Shown here: positions 6,835-12,545 of the stretch, piece after piece
How the letters are laid out: each line of letters starts with the position of its first letter
Numbering within the stretch: position 1 is the stretch's first letter
DNA from: Bacillota bacterium
GTDB taxonomy: Bacteria > Bacillota > Clostridia > Christensenellales > Aristaeellaceae
Direction: 5' to 3'
Assembly (NCBI GenBank): GCA_023402355.1
Contig: JAEXCG010000102.1
Coordinates: forward strand, 1 to 21,468
Length of the DNA: 21,468 nt
Translations under genes and position numbers: made by a program
Notes under the pieces: model-generated
Databases searched by the model: none
What the model was told of the DNA's origin: nothing
The model's input: only the letters and a program-made list of their open reading frames with translations

Positions 6835-7212
6835 TCATTCGTTTGCGGCCGTGTCCCCGAGCACGCGGCCGCCCATGCGTTCAATGCTTTCCTGCGACCA
6901 TTCGCATACGCAGGTGATCGCATCCCGCTTCGCGCAGGGGGCGCTGACGCCCAGCTCCCGCGTCAGATATTCTCGGCAGAGCGTGTATTGCAGGTGAAGC
7001 GCGCTGGCCTGGCGCGCGCCCTCCGCCGAAAGGCGGATGCCACCATAGCGCTGCTTTTCGATGAGGCCCTTTTGGAGCAGCAGCTTCATCTGCTTTGCCA
7101 CGCTGGCGCGCGAGATGTCGAGAAAGCCCGCTACGTCAACGGAGCGCACCTCGGAACCGTCCTCGCAGAGCTGATATACCGCCAGAAGATACCGCATTTC
7201 CGCCTGTGCCAT
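6835..7212 (-). CDS. DtxR/MntR-like winged-helix regulator with degenerate metal site
   Basis: This 125-residue protein matches the N-terminal DNA-binding and dimerisation parts of DtxR-family regulators: a winged helix at about 1-65 (Ser-Val-Asp-Val-Ala-Gly-Phe-Leu-Asp-Ile-Ser-Arg-Ala-Ser-Val) and a helical dimer region at 66-115. The usual His/Glu/His metal ligands are not all present. The region that carries them in DtxR instead has Cys101, Cys103 and Glu104, with further cysteines at 79 and 93. It may sense a metal differently, or another signal such as redox. ATG at 7212 follows AAAGGGG. It sits 12 bases after the Cys-rich FeoB-associated peptide, in the feo operon, and probably regulates iron uptake. 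A MarR-like assignment is the alternative. Confidence 0.75.
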   Translation of the reverse strand: MAQAEMRYLLAVYQLCEDGSEVRSVDVAGFLDISRASVAKQMKLLLQKGLIEKQRYGGIRLSAEGARQASALHLQYTLCREYLTRELGVSAPCAKRDAITCVCEWSQESIERMGGRVLGDTAANE

Positions 7213-7224
7213 CCGGCCACCCCT

Positions 7225-7371
7225 TTACCTGTCCGCGTGGGGGCATCCGCAGGCGCAGGAACCGCAGCTTCCGCCGCAGCCGCCCGCGGACTTCTTCCTG
7301 TGCACGTGGCGCGCGGCAAGCGCCGCCGCGACGATTAGGGTCAAAAGGACGACAATCGTTCCTATACTCAT
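7225..7371 (-). CDS. FeoB-associated Cys-rich membrane peptide (48 residues)
   Basis: ATG at 7371 with AGGAGA upstream opens a 48-codon gene ending in TAA at 7225. It has one hydrophobic helix at residues 5-20, a basic His-x-His-Arg-Lys-Lys patch at 22-27 and a tail with six cysteines at 32, 36, 39, 41 and 43 region (Gly-Cys-Gly-Gly-Ser-Cys-Gly-Ser-Cys-Ala-Cys-Gly-Cys). This is the pattern of the small Cys-rich proteins encoded after feoB in many Firmicutes (PF12669 type). It probably sits in the membrane beside FeoB and handles iron on the cytoplasmic side, by analogy with FeoC-like partners; the role is not proven. Confidence 0.85.
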   Translation of the reverse strand: MSIGTIVVLLTLIVAAALAARHVHRKKSAGGCGGSCGSCACGCPHADR

Positions 7372-7400
7372 GGCAATCTCCTTTTACAGTGGATCGTTTG

Positions 7401-7416
7401 GCGGCCGCGGGGCCGC
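7401..7416 (-). other. Intercistronic GC hairpin after feoB
   Basis: GCGGCC and GGCCGC pair around a 4-base loop in the 54-base gap between the feoB stop and the Cys-rich peptide. It has no U-tract and is short. It may stabilise the 3' end of processed feoB mRNA. Confidence 0.3.
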
Positions 7417-7425
7417 GCACGGGCC

Positions 7426-9927
7426 TCAGGCCCGCACGCTCGACGCGCCCGCGCGCTGAAGCTTCTTTTCCGAGGAGGGACGCAGCACCAGGTAGCACAG
7501 CCCCGCCAGGACGACCAGCGCCGCCGCCGTCCAAACGGTGAACCCGCCGCCGGTGAAGAGAAGGCCGAGCTGGTAGACGATCAGCGACACCGCGTAGGCG
7601 AGGCCCGTCTGATAACCGATCGCAAACCAGGTCCAGCCCGCGTTGTTGAACTCACGCCGCATGGCGCCGATCGCCGCGAAGCACGGCGCGCACAGAAGGT
7701 TGAAGACCAGGAAACTGTAGGCGCTGAGCAGCGTGAAGTGCGAGGCGATCGCGCCAAGCTGCCCGAACGCGCCCGCGTCCACCAGCTCCAGCGCGTCGCC
7801 CGCGACGGCGTACAGCGTGCCGAACACGCCGACGACCTCCTCCTTCGCGACCAGGCCCAGCACCGTGGCCACGGACGACTGCCAGGTGCCGAAGCCCAGC
7901 GGCGCGAACAGCGGGGCGATGAACCCGCCGATGACCGCCAGCAGGCTCGCGTCCATGTCCTCCACCATGCCGAAGCCATCCTCCGTAAAGCCGAGGTTCG
8001 AGGTGAACCAGACCAGGATGCTCGCCAGGAAGATGATCGTGCCGGCCTTCTTGATGAAGGACCAGCCGCGCTCCCACATGCTGCGCAGCACGCCGGAGGC
8101 TGTCGGCATGTGATAGGCGGGCAGCTCCATCACGAAGGGAGCGGGTTCGCCCGCAAAGCGCCGGGTCTTCTTGAGCAGGATGCCGGAGAGGATGATCGCC
8201 GCCACGCCGATGAAGTAGGCGCTGGGCGCCACCCACCAGGCGCCGCCGAACACCGCGCCCGCGATGAGCGCCACGATCGGCATCTTCGCGCCGCAGGGGA
8301 TGAACGTCGTGGTCATGATGGTCATCTTGCGGTCGCGGTCCTGCTCGATGGTGCGCGAGGCCATGATGCCCGGCACGCCGCAGCCGGAGCCGATCAGCAT
8401 CGGGATGAAGGACTTGCCCGACAGGCCGAAGCGGCGGAAGATGCGGTCCATGATGAAGGCGATGCGCGCCATGTAGCCGCAGTCCTCCAGGAACGCCAGC
8501 ATCAGGAACAGGATGAGCATCTGCGGCACGAAGCCGAGCACCGCGCCGACGCCGCCGATGATGCCGTCCAGGATCAGGCTCTTGAGCCAGTCCGCGCAGC
8601 CGATGGCGTCAAGCCCGCGCTCCGCCAAGACCGGGACGCCCGTGATCCACACGCCGTACCCCGCCGGGTCGGGCTCCTCGGCCGCGTGCGCCGCCGCAAA
8701 TTCGGGCGCGCCCACGTCGAGCGTCTGCGTGACGTTGCCGTCCTCGTCTTCGAGGGAAAGCGCCGCGGTCACGTTCGCCGCCTGCGCGGCGGCCGCGAAC
8801 TCGCCGACGGCCGCCTCGTCCGGCTCCTCCGCCTCGAGCGCGGCCTGCACCGCGCTTACGTCCACGCCCGCCGCCTCCGCCGCCGCGATGTAAGCCTCCA
8901 CCTTTTCGCTTTCGATCTCGTAATCGCCCGCGGCTTCCTCATACGCGGCGGAACCGATGCCCAGCAGGTGCCAGCCGTCCCCAAAGACGCCGTCGTTCGC
9001 CCAGTCGGTCAGGATGCCGCCCAGGCTCGAAACCGCGATGTAGTAGACCAGCGTCATGACGGCCGCGAAGATCGGCAGCGCCGCCCAGCGGTTGGTGACC
9101 ACGCGGTCGATCTTGTCGCTCACGCTCGCGCCGCTACGGTGCCTGCGCACCGCGCTCGCAATGACGCCCTTGATGGATTCGTAGCGCTCGCCGGTGATGA
9201 TCGCCTCGCTGTCGTCGTCCAGCTCCGCCTCACAGGCGGCTATGATTTTTTCCAGGCGCGCCTTGACGTCCGCGCTCGCGCGGACGCGCTCCAGGATCTT
9301 TTCGTCCCGCTCAAAGAGCTTGACCGCGTAGAACCTGCGCTGTGCCTCCGGCGTCGCGTCCCTTATGAGCGCCTCGATCTGGCCGAGCGCGCTCTCCACG
9401 CGCGGCGCAAACCTGCTATGGATACTCGCGGGCTTTCCGGACGCGGCCAGCGATGTGACCTTGTCCATCGCCTCCCGTAGGCCCTGTCCCTTGAGGGCCG
9501 AAATCTCGACCACCGGGCAGCCCAGCCTGCCGCAGAGCGTGGAGACGTCGATCTTGTCTCCCGACTTTTTGACCACGTCCATCATGTTGAGGGCGACGAC
9601 CACCGGCAGCCCCAGTTCCAGCAGCTGCGTGGTCAGGTAGAGGTTGCGCTCGATGTTCGTCGCGTCCACGAGGTTGAGGATCGCGTCCGGCCGCTCGTTG
9701 ATCAGGTAATTGCGCGCCACGACCTCCTCCAGCGTATAGGGCGACAGCGAGTAAATGCCCGGCAGGTCCTGGATGACGATCTCCTTGTTCTCCTTATAAC
9801 GGCCTTCCTTCTTCTCCACCGTGACGCCCGGCCAGTTGCCGACGTATTGATTGGACCCCGTCAGGGCGTTGAACAGCGTGGTCTTGCCGCAGTTCGGGTT
9901 GCCCGCCAGCGCAATCTTCAGCTCCAT
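7426..9927 (-). CDS. feoB: Ferrous iron transport protein B with large extracytoplasmic insertion
   Basis: This 833-residue protein imports Fe(II) across the membrane. The N-terminal G domain shows G1 Gly-Asn-Pro-Asn-Cys-Gly-Lys-Thr-Thr (9-17), switch I Gly-Val-Thr-Val (34-37), G3 Asp-Leu-Pro-Gly (54-57), G4 Asn-Met-Met-Asp (114-117) and G5 Ser-Ala-Leu-Lys-Gly (143-147). The FeoB spacer helices follow to about 265, then a membrane part with two Gate repeats and the Gly-Cys-Gly-Val-Pro-Gly pore motif near 515-520. Between the first helix (282-305) and the next (about 450) an extra stretch of about 110 residues (320-430) is very rich in Ala and Glu/Asp; typical FeoB proteins have only a short loop here. 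The start is ATG with GGAGGAG upstream. It has its own candidate operator and promoter just before it. Confidence 0.95.
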   Translation of the reverse strand: MELKIALAGNPNCGKTTLFNALTGSNQYVGNWPGVTVEKKEGRYKENKEIVIQDLPGIYSLSPYTLEEVVARNYLINERPDAILNLVDATNIERNLYLTTQLLELGLPVVVALNMMDVVKKSGDKIDVSTLCGRLGCPVVEISALKGQGLREAMDKVTSLAASGKPASIHSRFAPRVESALGQIEALIRDATPEAQRRFYAVKLFERDEKILERVRASADVKARLEKIIAACEAELDDDSEAIITGERYESIKGVIASAVRRHRSGASVSDKIDRVVTNRWAALPIFAAVMTLVYYIAVSSLGGILTDWANDGVFGDGWHLLGIGSAAYEEAAGDYEIESEKVEAYIAAAEAAGVDVSAVQAALEAEEPDEAAVGEFAAAAQAANVTAALSLEDEDGNVTQTLDVGAPEFAAAHAAEEPDPAGYGVWITGVPVLAERGLDAIGCADWLKSLILDGIIGGVGAVLGFVPQMLILFLMLAFLEDCGYMARIAFIMDRIFRRFGLSGKSFIPMLIGSGCGVPGIMASRTIEQDRDRKMTIMTTTFIPCGAKMPIVALIAGAVFGGAWWVAPSAYFIGVAAIILSGILLKKTRRFAGEPAPFVMELPAYHMPTASGVLRSMWERGWSFIKKAGTIIFLASILVWFTSNLGFTEDGFGMVEDMDASLLAVIGGFIAPLFAPLGFGTWQSSVATVLGLVAKEEVVGVFGTLYAVAGDALELVDAGAFGQLGAIASHFTLLSAYSFLVFNLLCAPCFAAIGAMRREFNNAGWTWFAIGYQTGLAYAVSLIVYQLGLLFTGGGFTVWTAAALVVLAGLCYLVLRPSSEKKLQRAGASSVRA

Positions 9928-9944
9928 GGGAACATCTCCTCCAT

Positions 9945-9960
9945 ATTATCCAAGGTTAAC
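9945..9960. promoter_or_regulatory. Candidate metal-regulator operator, copy 1 (feoB)
   Basis: ATTATCCAAGGTTAAC fits the dyad RTTA-N8-TAAC and differs at only two positions from the copy at 10450. It lies between the second feoA and feoB, overlapping the candidate internal -10 box. Confidence 0.6.
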
Positions 9961-9973
9961 TTCGGGTCGTAAA
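9945..9973 (-). promoter_or_regulatory. Candidate internal promoter before feoB
   Basis: On the minus strand TTTACG (9973-9968) is followed after 17 bases by GATAAT (9950-9945). The -35 match is weak. The -10 box lies inside a copy of the 16-base operator dyad. It would allow separate, metal-controlled transcription of feoB. Confidence 0.4.
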
Positions 9974-9984
9974 AGAACGCGGGG

Positions 9985-10206
9985 TCATTCCACGAGAATG
10001 CTCTGCGCGTCCGCCTTACGAATGGACAGCTCGTATCCGCGCACCGTGAGCTCTATGGGGTCCCCCAGCGGAGCCACCTTGCGGACGAATACCTGCGTCC
10101 CTTTGGTCAGTCCCATGTCCATGATCCGGCGGCGTACCGCGCCCTCGCCGTCGATTTTCCGCACCGTCACGGTCGCGCCGCAGGCGGTCTCTTCAAGCGT
10201 TTGCAT
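9985..10206 (-). CDS. feoA: FeoA family protein (second copy)
   Basis: The 73-residue SH3-like FeoA protein shows the typical pattern: Gly-Ala-Thr-Val-Thr-Val-Arg-Lys-Ile near 9-17, Arg-Arg-Ile-Met-Asp-Met-Gly-Leu-Thr-Lys-Gly at about 27-37, and a C-terminal Gly-Tyr-Glu-Leu-Ser-Ile-Arg-Lys-x-Asp-Ala motif. FeoA is a cytoplasmic partner thought to modulate FeoB. ATG at 10206 follows a GGAGGAAGAGG tract. It lies 16 bases after the first feoA and 57 before feoB; the latter gap holds a candidate operator. Confidence 0.92.
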   Translation of the reverse strand: MQTLEETACGATVTVRKIDGEGAVRRRIMDMGLTKGTQVFVRKVAPLGDPIELTVRGYELSIRKADAQSILVE

Positions 10207-10222
10207 CTTCCTCTTCCTCCCC

Positions 10223-10432
10223 TCAAACCATGATACGCTGCGCGAGCTGCTTTGAAAGCGCCACGCGCGTATCCTTGACGCCGATGATGACGTTTCCGGA
10301 AATCTCCGACACCACCGTCACCGTTTCCCCGGCGACGAACCCCAGGTTGCCCAGGAACTTCTGCGTTTCGTCCTTCCCCGTGATCTTGCGAATGCACATC
10401 TGCTGTCCGGGCTTCGCCAATGTAAGCGGCAT
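10223..10432 (-). CDS. feoA: FeoA family protein (first copy)
   Basis: This 69-residue FeoA-type protein has the SH3-like core: Phe-Leu-Gly-Asn-Leu-Gly-Phe-Val-Ala-Gly-Glu at about 26-36, then Val-Val-Ser-Glu-Ile-Ser-Gly-Asn-Val-Ile-Ile and a final Leu-Ala-Gln-Arg-Ile-Met-Val. It differs clearly from the second copy, so the pair is an old duplication or a two-subunit arrangement, as seen in other Clostridia. ATG at 10432 follows AGGAGGAAG. It is the first gene of the feo operon and lies directly behind the promoter with two operator copies. Confidence 0.92.
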   Translation of the reverse strand: MPLTLAKPGQQMCIRKITGKDETQKFLGNLGFVAGETVTVVSEISGNVIIGVKDTRVALSKQLAQRIMV

Positions 10433-10449
10433 GACGCTTCCTCCTCTTT

Positions 10450-10465
10450 GTTATCCATGGTTAAC
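10450..10465. promoter_or_regulatory. Candidate metal-regulator operator, copy 2 (feo leader)
   Basis: GTTATCCATGGTTAAC is a near-perfect palindrome with only positions 5 and 12 unpaired. It lies in the feo leader, 17 bases before the first feoA ATG and 35 bases from copy 3. Confidence 0.65.
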
Positions 10466-10484
10466 ATTTGAGTCAAGCATATGG

Positions 10485-10500
10485 GTTAGCCTTTCCTAAC
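10485..10500. promoter_or_regulatory. Candidate metal-regulator operator, copy 3 (feo promoter)
   Basis: GTTAGCCTTTCCTAAC lies inside a longer dyad GGGTTAG-N6-CTAACCC (10483-10502). It starts 10 bases after the end of the feo -10 box, so it covers about +4 to +19. The GGTTAG/CTAACC halves recall DtxR-type boxes. Confidence 0.7.
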
Positions 10501-10509
10501 CCGTGCATA

Positions 10510-10538
10510 AGTTTACCAGTTCCAAGTCCGTGCGTCAA
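10510..10538 (-). promoter_or_regulatory. Promoter of the feo operon
   Basis: On the minus strand TTGACG (10538-10533) is followed after 17 bases by TAAACT (10515-10510). Transcription would start near 10503, immediately before the operator at 10485-10500. Confidence 0.7.
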
Positions 10539-10568
10539 GGGGGAACGCGTAAAAAAGCGTTTTTAACC

Positions 10569-10598
10569 TTGACAATTTTTTGCCGGTTAGCTTATGCT
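10569..10598 (+). promoter_or_regulatory. Promoter of the divergent DtxR-family regulator
   Basis: TTGACA (10569-10574) is followed after 18 bases by TATGCT (10593-10598). The -10 region lies inside an imperfect operator copy, which suggests self-control. It is back to back with the feo promoter. Confidence 0.6.
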
Positions 10599-10601
10599 AT
10601 A
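10586..10601. promoter_or_regulatory. Candidate metal-regulator operator, copy 4 (imperfect, regulator promoter)
   Basis: GTTAGCTTATGCTATA keeps the RTTA half and the central GC...GC pattern but ends in TATA instead of TAAC. It overlaps the -10 box of the regulator's own promoter. It is the weakest match of the set. Confidence 0.45.
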
Positions 10602-10631
10602 TCAGACAAAACCGGAAGGAAGGCGTCTTTC

Positions 10632-11024
10632 TTGAAACTGTACGAATCCGCCGAAAACTACCTGGAAACCATCCTCATGCTCGAAAAAAAGCAGGGAGCC
10701 GTCCGCTCCATCGACATCGCAGGCGCGCTGAACTTTTCAAAGCCCAGCGTCAGCCGCGCGGTGAACCTCTTAAAGGACGACGCCTACATCCTGGTGGACC
10801 GTCAGGGCTACATCACGCTCACGGAAAAGGGCCTCGCCGTGGCCGAGCGCATCTACGAGCGCCATCTGCTGCTCACCCGCTATTTCGTCGCCCTGGGCGT
10901 GGACGAGGAGACGGCGCAGCGGGATGCCTGCCGCGTGGAGCACGACCTGTCCGACGTCACGTTTCAAAAAATCCGCGAGCACGTAGAGCGGGCGCTGCCG
11001 GACCCCGACCGACCCGCCCTGTGA
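10632..11024 (+). CDS. DtxR/MntR-family metal-dependent transcriptional regulator
   Basis: This 130-residue protein has a DtxR-type winged helix (about 5-62, Tyr-Leu-Glu-Thr-Ile start and Ser-Lys-Pro-Ser-Val-Ser-Arg-Ala-Val recognition helix) and the dimer/metal domain (65-120), without the SH3 domain of long DtxR proteins. Candidate metal ligands are Glu12, His78, Cys100, Glu103 and His104. The Cys-Arg-x-Glu-His arrangement is like DtxR, whereas MntR has Glu in place of the Cys, and Asn9 replaces the MntR Asp8; this favours iron over manganese, by family knowledge only. I chose TTG 10632, 8 bases after AGGAAGG, since the family N-terminus starts there; the frame upstream overlaps the promoter. 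It is divergent from feo and the best candidate binder of the 16-base dyads. Confidence 0.88.
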   Translation: MKLYESAENYLETILMLEKKQGAVRSIDIAGALNFSKPSVSRAVNLLKDDAYILVDRQGYITLTEKGLAVAERIYERHLLLTRYFVALGVDEETAQRDACRVEHDLSDVTFQKIREHVERALPDPDRPAL

Positions 11025-11033
11025 GGAAGAAAC

Positions 11034-11058
11034 GCCCAAGGGAAGCCGTCCCTCGGGC
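11034..11058 (-). terminator. Terminator of the DUF2325-DUF3793-flavodoxin operon
   Basis: On the minus strand GCCCGAGGGA pairs with TCCCTTGGGC (one G-U pair) around a 5-base loop, followed by GTTTCTTCC. It lies in the gap between the convergent regulator and flavodoxin genes. On the plus strand no U-tract follows, so it mainly serves the flavodoxin side. Confidence 0.65.
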
Positions 11059-11081
11059 AAAGAGGATGGAGCCTCGCCGTC

Positions 11082-11504
11082 TTACGCCTGGCGCGCAAAG
11101 CGCGCGCCAAAATCCTCGCACAAGCGTAGCGCCGCGTCGTCCGGCGCCTCGTTCACGATGAGCCCCTCCTCAAAGAGGCCCGCGCCCGCGGCGAGCACGC
11201 GCTCCTGCCAGGCGCGCATCCACTCGCCGTCGCCCCAGCCATAGGAGCCGAACAGCGCCACGGGCTTGCCCGACAGTTTCCCTTCCAGCGCGGTGAAGAA
11301 CGGCTCGAACGCGTCCTCCTCCAGCACCTCCGCGCCCATGGCCGGGCAGCCCAGCATCAGGCCGTCAAAGCCCGCGGCCTCCTCCGGGTTGATCTCCTCC
11401 ACAGAGGAAAGCGCCGCGATTTCCCCCGCGCCCTTGGCGATCGCATTCGCCATGCCCTGGGTGTTGCCCGTTCCGCTCCAGTAAATTACGCCGATCTTGT
11501 CCAT
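11082..11504 (-). CDS. Short-chain flavodoxin
   Basis: The 140-residue product has the flavodoxin fold signature: beta-strand Ile-Gly-Val-Ile-Tyr-Trp, then the FMN phosphate loop Ser-Gly-Thr-Gly-Asn-Thr at 10-15, and later Leu-Gly-Cys-Pro-Ala-Met-Gly and a Gly-Ser-Tyr-Gly-Trp-Gly-Asp-Gly-Glu-Trp segment near 93-103 that stacks on the flavin. It is a cytoplasmic one-electron carrier that replaces ferredoxin when iron is scarce. ATG 11504 is chosen because GGGAG stands 8 bases upstream and the fold starts there. Its start overlaps the end of the DUF3793 gene by 19 bases. It is last in an operon with two operator copies at its promoter, consistent with iron control. Confidence 0.9.
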   Translation of the reverse strand: MDKIGVIYWSGTGNTQGMANAIAKGAGEIAALSSVEEINPEEAAGFDGLMLGCPAMGAEVLEEDAFEPFFTALEGKLSGKPVALFGSYGWGDGEWMRAWQERVLAAGAGLFEEGLIVNEAPDDAALRLCEDFGARFARQA

Positions 11505-12106
11505 TCTTTTCGCTCCCTTTCTTGTAGGCCCTTCTGCTTCGCGCCGGCGCGGACGATCTCCTCGACCGCCATGCCGCGCTCGATGCAGGCAAGAAACGCC
11601 CGCCTGCACGATTCAAACCGGGCAAACGCCTCGCGCGCGCCCTCCACGTCGCCGTATACCTTCCAGCAGCCACACAGCTTGCAGTTCGCGCCCCGGTTTT
11701 CGATGAAGCCGCGAACGTCCTCCGGCGGATAGCCGAGGAACAGCCCGATTTCGTGCGGGAAATCCTCCTGCCGAAGGCGTTCGCGCAGCCGTGCGATCAC
11801 GTCTCCCCGCGCGTAGCCGAGGGACCGGAGGATGCGCCGGGCCATCGGGCGGCGCAGGTCCGCACGCAGCAGCGCCGGACGGTACACGTACAGGAGCACG
11901 GCCCCATCCCGCCGGTGCAGCGTCTCTATGCGGACGCCCAGCGGCAAGAGCTCGCGCCGCAGCTGCAAAAACGCCCCGTGCAGGCAGGCGAAGCATTCCG
12001 CGCGCAGGCAGATCAGGTTGCCCGTCTTCTGCCCCAGCAGCGCGGGGGCGCAGTGAGAGCCCATCAGCTCTTTCAGCGAGGCGGTCGTGTTCTCGTTAGT
12101 TATCAC
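11486..12106 (-). CDS. DUF3793 family protein, Cys-rich
   Basis: This 206-residue protein of unknown function matches the DUF3793 family by its conserved blocks: His-Cys-Ala-Pro near 18-21, Lys-Thr-Gly-Asn-Leu at 27-31, and His-Glu-Ile-Gly-Leu-Phe-Leu-Gly-Tyr-Pro-Pro-Glu-Asp-Val at 118-131 followed by Gly-Phe-Ile-Glu-Asn and Cys-Lys-Leu-Cys-Gly-Cys-Trp-Lys-Val-Tyr at 142-151. Nine cysteines (19, 33, 38, 41, 142, 145, 147, 167, 174) suggest a metal site. No signal or membrane helix is seen. The start is GTG 12106, overlapping the DUF2325 stop as GTGA; an ATG 14 codons later is an alternative. Its place between DUF2325 and flavodoxin suggests a link to iron or redox state; a defined activity is not known to me. 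Confidence 0.85.
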   Translation of the reverse strand: MITNENTTASLKELMGSHCAPALLGQKTGNLICLRAECFACLHGAFLQLRRELLPLGVRIETLHRRDGAVLLYVYRPALLRADLRRPMARRILRSLGYARGDVIARLRERLRQEDFPHEIGLFLGYPPEDVRGFIENRGANCKLCGCWKVYGDVEGAREAFARFESCRRAFLACIERGMAVEEIVRAGAKQKGLQERERKEWTRSA

Positions 12107-12114
12107 TCGCTAAC
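12099..12114. promoter_or_regulatory. Candidate metal-regulator operator, copy 5 (inside operon)
   Basis: GTTATCACTCGCTAAC fits RTTA-N8-TAAC. It lies across the stop of DUF2325 and the start of DUF3793, so it could be a roadblock site or a chance match constrained by coding. Confidence 0.4.
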
Positions 12115-12420
12115 TCCATTTCGCCAGGAAAGACTCGCTTCCCGCGTGTGATGTAACAGCGCGCGCTCCAGCGCGGACGCGCTGGCCTTGGGCAGCTTGA
12201 CGAGCTTGAGCCCGCGGCGCCTAGCCTCGCGCGCCGCATTTTGCGCCATGGTGTGCGAGACGGTATCCATGCACAGAAAGATCAGGTCCGCGTTGCCCAG
12301 CCTGTGCGCGATGTCGCCCGTCTTGAGGGCGAAAACCTTGGCCTCGCAGGCGTACTTCCTACAGACGTCCATGTACCGCCGCTGCATGCATTCGTTTCCG
12401 CCGATGATGACTGCGCTCAT
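12103..12420 (-). CDS. DUF2325 domain protein
   Basis: The 105-residue product starts with Val-Ile-Ile-Gly-Gly-Asn-Glu, then Arg-Arg-Tyr, and ends its domain with Asp-Thr-Val-Ser-His-Thr-Met at 52-58, the conserved blocks of DUF2325 (PF10087). The family has an alpha/beta Rossmann-like pattern and unknown function; Cys10-region (Cys11), Cys20, Cys25 and Cys50 and His56 could bind a metal. ATG 12420 follows AAAAGGAGG closely. It is first in an operon with DUF3793 and flavodoxin, behind a strong promoter carrying two operator copies. Expression under metal control is therefore likely, but the biochemical role is open. Confidence 0.85.
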   Translation of the reverse strand: MSAVIIGGNECMQRRYMDVCRKYACEAKVFALKTGDIAHRLGNADLIFLCMDTVSHTMAQNAAREARRRGLKLVKLPKASASALERALLHHTREASLSWRNGVSE

Positions 12421-12441
12421 AATACCTCCTTTTCATCTGCA

Positions 12442-12457
12442 GTTAGCATCAACTAAC
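12442..12457. promoter_or_regulatory. Candidate metal-regulator operator, copy 6 (DUF2325 leader)
   Basis: GTTAGCATCAACTAAC has perfect GTTAG/CTAAC arms around 6 bases. It lies in the leader, 34 bases from copy 7 and 21 bases before the DUF2325 ATG. Confidence 0.7.
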
Positions 12458-12475
12458 ATGCTTGTGCAAAATTTG

Positions 12476-12491
12476 ATTAGCATTTGCTAAC
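12476..12491. promoter_or_regulatory. Candidate metal-regulator operator, copy 7 (DUF2325 promoter)
   Basis: ATTAGCATTTGCTAAC has arms TTAGC/GCTAA around ATTT. It starts 10 bases after the end of the -10 box, exactly as copy 3 does at the feo promoter. Confidence 0.7.
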
Positions 12492-12500
12492 CGCAGCTTG

Positions 12501-12529
12501 ATTATAGCAGAAACGTCCGCCGCGGTCAA
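12501..12529 (-). promoter_or_regulatory. Promoter of the DUF2325-DUF3793-flavodoxin operon
   Basis: On the minus strand TTGACC (12529-12524) is followed after 17 bases by a perfect TATAAT (12506-12501). The -35 box is exactly the loop of the upstream operon's terminator hairpin. Confidence 0.8.
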
Positions 12530-12539
12530 GCGGCGGACG
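12514..12539 (-). terminator. Terminator of the sugar-transport/oxidoreductase operon
   Basis: CGTCCGCCGC (12514-12523) pairs with GCGGCGGACG (12530-12539) around a 6-base loop; on the minus strand it is followed by TTTCTGCTATAAT. It lies 6 bases after the oxidoreductase stop. Its U-tract is short and the element overlaps the next promoter. Confidence 0.7.
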
Positions 12540-12545
12540 ATACTT

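Noticed and set aside
7738..9480. 580-codon open frame on the plus strand
   Set aside because: It is antisense to feoB, rich in Arg, His, Asp and Gly without family motifs, and has no ribosome site. It is a by-product of high GC.
10540..10568. AACGC-N8-GCGTT-TTT hairpin in the feo/regulator gap, as a terminator
   Set aside because: The stem is only five pairs, no transcript is expected to end there, and the T-run is better explained as A/T-rich DNA upstream of two divergent promoters.
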